Made by a program: the position numbers and the translations under genes
Shown here: positions 7,118 to 8,527 of the stretch, piece by piece
Layout of the letters: each line of letters begins with the position of its first letter
How positions within the stretch are numbered: the stretch's first letter is position 1
Notes under the pieces: generated by a model
Told to the model about the DNA's origin: nothing
The model's database searches: none
Seen by the model: the letters and a program-made list of their open reading frames with translations, nothing else
NCBI GenBank assembly: GCA_019242135.1
Contig: JAFAWC010000479.1
Coordinates: 1 to 8,527, forward strand
Length of the DNA: 8,527 nt
Direction of reading: 5' to 3'
Source of the DNA: Mycobacteriaceae bacterium
GTDB lineage: Bacteria > Actinomycetota > Actinomycetes > Mycobacteriales > Mycobacteriaceae

Positions 7118-7185
7118 ACGGTTTTCGGGTTGTTCGTTGTTGCGGTTTGGGCGCGGCACAATCGCGTCGTGAACAGGGTTTCGGC

Positions 7186-7218
7186 TGACCGTGGACCATA
7201 AGTGACTTGCCGGTGAAC
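7186..7218 (-). promoter_or_regulatory. PHO-box-like 11-bp direct repeats
   Basis: Read on the minus strand, three consecutive 11-mers occur: GTTCACCGGCA, AGTCACTTATG and GTCCACGGTCA. The first two each match nine of eleven positions of the PhoP-type PHO-box unit known from Streptomyces (G-G/T-T-C-A then pyrimidines, purine, C, G); the third matches six. A further GTTCAC copy lies at 7169-7174, 44 bp (four units) away. The mycobacterial counterpart of Streptomyces PhoP is RegX3. The site is about 85-115 bp upstream of the PhoU start, which fits phosphate control of that gene. Direct evidence is limited to the repeat pattern. Confidence 0.35.
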
Positions 7219-7251
7219 GGCGGGAATATCTAACACCAACTCGTTCCGTCG

Positions 7252-7294
7252 GTTCATCGAGCGTTCCGCCAGCTGCCAGGTGTGGCGATACAGT
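7252..7294 (+). promoter_or_regulatory. Candidate leaderless promoter of phoU-like gene
   Basis: TACAGT at 7289-7294 fits the mycobacterial -10 form TANNNT. Six bases later comes GTG 7301, so transcription would begin at the start codon and produce a leaderless mRNA. This explains why no ribosome binding site is visible. The -35 region holds two GTTC-led units at 11-bp spacing (7252-7262 and 7263-7273), where an activator of the PhoP/RegX3 type would be expected to sit. More GTTCC words occur at 7243 and 7296. Assignment is by position and motif only. Confidence 0.4.
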
Positions 7295-7300
7295 CGTTCC

Positions 7301-7954
7301 GTGGTCGAGTTACGGGTGGCATATCATCAACGCCTCAAAGAAATCGACGCTGCGTTGCAGCAGATGATCTCGTTGGTCGAACAAGACATCCTCGGCGCGG
7401 GGAAGGCATTCCTGGATGCCGACGAGAAGGCCGCCGAGGCCGTGGAAACCAACGCGGACCTCGTCAAGGACTCCTACCAGGACGTCGAGCAACTCGTCAT
7501 CGATCAATTCGTGCGCCAGGCTCCGGTGGCCGGTGATTTGAGGTTTCTGCTCGCGGTGTTCCGGATACTGCCGGAGGTGACCGGCGCCCACGACCGGGCG
7601 ACACAGATCGCCCGCCGGGGTGTCACCGGTCTGGCAAGCGAGCTTCCGGAGCGCGCACGCCGCCTGATCAGCCACGGCATCGACGCGGCGGCCGACATGT
7701 GGCGGCAGGTGGGCGCGGTATATCTGAGCGGATCTGCACAGATCGCCCATGACACCGAGGCCGACGACGACGAGCTCGACACGCTGTATGCCAGTCTCAC
7801 CGCCGAGCTCGCCTCGGCCGAGCTGCGCACACCCGTCCTGCTGGAAATGGGTTTGATCGCGCGCTTCGTCGAGCGTCTTGGCGATCACGCGGTCGAAATC
7901 GCCCGGCAGATCGAGTCGTTGAGCCCGCCCCGGATCGACGAAACCGGGCTCTGA
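7301..7954 (+). CDS. phoU: PhoU-domain phosphate-signalling regulator
   Basis: From GTG 7301 this gives 217 residues, the normal PhoU size (mycobacterial PhoY proteins are close to this). The open frame extends to GTG 7280, but residue MVELRVAYHQRL is the usual family opening and a -10 box sits just before 7301; GTG 7316 is also possible. Two PhoU helical-bundle repeats are visible. The first has QAPVAGDLRFLLAVFRILPEV (73-93) and HDRATQIAR. The second has EMGLIARFVERLGDHAVEIARQI (182-204), whose E-R-x-x-D-H-A motif is the metal-binding signature. In the first repeat the ERxxD element is degraded to VTGAHDRA. PhoU proteins are cytoplasmic and link the Pst transporter to a sensor kinase (SenX3-RegX3 in mycobacteria) to repress the phosphate-starvation response. 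No pst or kinase genes are adjacent, so this is an orphan copy, perhaps a paralogue. The gene symbol is by family. Confidence 0.9.
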   Translation: MVELRVAYHQRLKEIDAALQQMISLVEQDILGAGKAFLDADEKAAEAVETNADLVKDSYQDVEQLVIDQFVRQAPVAGDLRFLLAVFRILPEVTGAHDRATQIARRGVTGLASELPERARRLISHGIDAAADMWRQVGAVYLSGSAQIAHDTEADDDELDTLYASLTAELASAELRTPVLLEMGLIARFVERLGDHAVEIARQIESLSPPRIDETGL

Positions 7955-8030
7955 CGGGCCGATCCGGTGCTGCGCTCCCGGCGCGGCAATCGCGCGACGA
8001 AGGCATCGGTCTCTCGCTTTCCGTGGGAAA
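7955..8030. other. Convergent intergenic region after phoU-like gene
   Basis: No convincing gene is seen. A weak GCGCG-GCAAT-CGCGC hairpin lies about 25-40 nt after the PhoU stop codon but has no T-run. It is the only terminator-like structure here and is too short to call as one. Confidence 0.3.
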
Positions 8031-8201
8031 TCAACGGGTTTGGAGTGTGCGGCAATCACCCAGTTCGATCAGCCCTGACCGCCACAACAGCGCATAGCAG
8101 TGATGCAGCGGCACGCTCAGCGCTTTGGCAACGACGCCAACAAACGGATCTGACTCGGCACCTCCCGCCGCGGCCAACGCGGCGACTGTGAATTCAACCA
8201 T
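8031..8201 (-). CDS. Possible small protein, 56 residues
   Basis: ATG 8201 opens a 56-residue frame ending at TGA 8033-8031. AGTGAGAG lies about four bases upstream as a moderate ribosome binding site. The product begins MVEFTVAALAAAGGAE and continues with PFVGVVAKALSVPLHHCYALLWRSGLIELGD, a balanced, helix-compatible composition unlike the Arg-rich shadow frames. G/C at third positions is about 64 percent, lower than in the main genes. The frame stays open upstream of the ATG to the TAA at 8339-8337, so it could be the tail of a broken longer gene (see findings). Family not recognised. It converges with the PhoU gene, with 76 nt between the stop codons. Confidence 0.42.
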   Translation of the reverse strand: MVEFTVAALAAAGGAESDPFVGVVAKALSVPLHHCYALLWRSGLIELGDCRTLQTR

Positions 8202-8287
8202 CGGTCTCTCACTTTCGTGATGCGTGCTCGTCGCATGTATCGGCGGTGAAATGGGGCGAGGGTGTGTTGTCTCGGGCTCGCCAACGG

Positions 8288-8310
8288 CAGCGCTGATCAG
8301 TTCAGCGCTG
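8288..8310. repeat. Inverted repeat CAGCGCTGA-N5-TCAGCGCTG
   Basis: Perfect 9-bp arms at 8288-8296 and 8302-8310 surround five bases. Each arm contains CAGCGCTG, itself a perfect palindrome, so the element also reads as two identical 8-bp palindromes spaced 15 bp apart. It has no T-run and so is not a standard terminator. A dimeric or tandem operator, or an RNA hairpin on the minus strand upstream of the 56-residue ORF, are both possible. Confidence 0.4.
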
Positions 8311-8336
8311 AAACGACGATCCAGGAAGTTATCGGC

Positions 8337-8423
8337 TTAGGCGAAAACGCCTGACCGGGGACCGGATCGGAACGAAACGGAAATCGGATACAAATCCGGG
8401 TAGGGACTATCGCTCGGACTCAT
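8337..8423 (-). CDS. Possible 28-residue peptide with strong ribosome binding site
   Basis: ATG 8423 is preceded by an unusually strong GGAGGTGAGG (starting 14-15 bases upstream, ending 5 bases before the ATG). The peptide opens MSPSDSPYPDLYPISVSF and stops at TAA 8339-8337. It is Ser/Pro-rich with no cysteine, signal peptide or membrane segment. Two small hairpins lie within the frame (CGGAT-TTGT-ATCCG and AGGCG-TTTT-CGCCT on this strand), the second ending on the stop codon. A real small peptide, a regulatory leader, or the start of a gene broken by the TAA are all possible. Nothing like a known precursor-peptide family is recognised. Confidence 0.3.
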   Translation of the reverse strand: MSPSDSPYPDLYPISVSFRSGPRSGVFA

Positions 8424-8438
8424 CTCGTCCTCACCTCC

Positions 8439-8527
8439 TCACGGCCAAGACACACGGGGGTGCCGCAACAACGACGCGAAGCGGGAGCACAACTCCGACA
8501 CCAGTCGGATGCACCCCTCTCGACAGA
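8439..8527 (-). CDS. Possible C-terminal end of a minus-strand gene (partial)
   Basis: The frame is open from the right edge to TGA 8441-8439, about 28 residues, ending RFASLLRHPRVSWP. It is the only one of the three minus frames here with strongly G/C-biased third positions (about 86 percent), which suggests coding. The stop is directly followed by GGAGGTGAGG, the ribosome binding site of the 28-residue ORF, an arrangement typical of an operon. Too little is visible to name the protein, and chance remains likely. Confidence 0.22.
   Translation of the reverse strand, partial: CREGCIRLVSELCSRFASLLRHPRVSWP

Noticed and set aside
7001..7159. N-terminal extension of the PASTA-like protein to a start at 7159
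   Set aside because: The extra 53 residues are Arg/Asn/Pro-rich with no ribosome binding site, they would bury the signal peptide, and the region carries the Zur-like palindrome. ATG 7000 has a good ribosome binding site.
7310..8059. Long minus-strand ORF opposite the phoU-like gene
   Set aside because: It mirrors the PhoU coding frame; its composition (Arg/His/Gly-rich, no domain) is typical of an antisense shadow in GC-rich DNA.
8424..8527. Poly-cysteine leader peptide (frame with WCRSC and RRCC on the minus strand)
   Set aside because: Cysteine-rich leaders that attenuate cysteine genes exist in mycobacteria, but no start is visible in the window, G/C at third positions is only about 57 percent, and another frame there looks more coding.

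Overview
The window is high-GC DNA, with strong G/C preference at third codon positions and frequent GTG starts. Several short secreted or membrane proteins have a mycobacterial flavour. An actinobacterium, most likely a Mycobacterium/Mycolicibacterium-type chromosome, is the best guess; this is inferred from style and protein families, because no rRNA or marker gene is present. No mobile element, CRISPR array, tRNA or rRNA was seen.

Layout, left to right. (1) 2-559 (+): the 3' part of an unrecognised soluble protein cut by the window edge. (2) 695-2023 (+): a multi-pass membrane protein of unknown function. (3) 2248-5929 (+): a tight three-gene set made of an APC-superfamily permease, a berberine-bridge-enzyme-type FAD oxidase and a DUF4239 membrane protein. 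Gaps of 30 and 13 nt and a ribosome binding site before each gene suggest one transcript. (4) 5966-6421 (-): a small cupin resembling the 2,4'-dihydroxyacetophenone dioxygenase/acetylacetone dioxygenase group, convergent with the operon. (5) 6605-7000 (-): a small exported protein with a PASTA-like domain. (6) 7001-7300: a divergent control region holding a 19-bp palindrome similar to Zur/Fur-family operators, 11-bp-phased GTTCA-type repeats similar to actinobacterial PHO boxes, and a -10 element placed for leaderless translation. (7) 7301-7954 (+): a PhoU-type regulator without neighbouring pst genes. (8) 7955-8527: mostly non-coding, with two to three very short minus-strand ORFs and a strong inverted repeat.

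How the genes may work together. A permease next to a covalently flavinylated oxidase suggests import of a small organic compound, perhaps an amine, amino acid or alcohol, followed by oxidation. The non-haem-metal cupin next door could act on the same compound class, but it is on the opposite strand and the link is only positional. The PhoU-like gene and the secreted PASTA-like gene share a divergent intergenic region that looks metal- and phosphate-responsive. No wholly new system is evident. The most distinctive points are the permease-oxidase-DUF4239 operon, the His-only flavinylation site, the dense operator-like region at 7099-7294 and the small-ORF region at the right edge.
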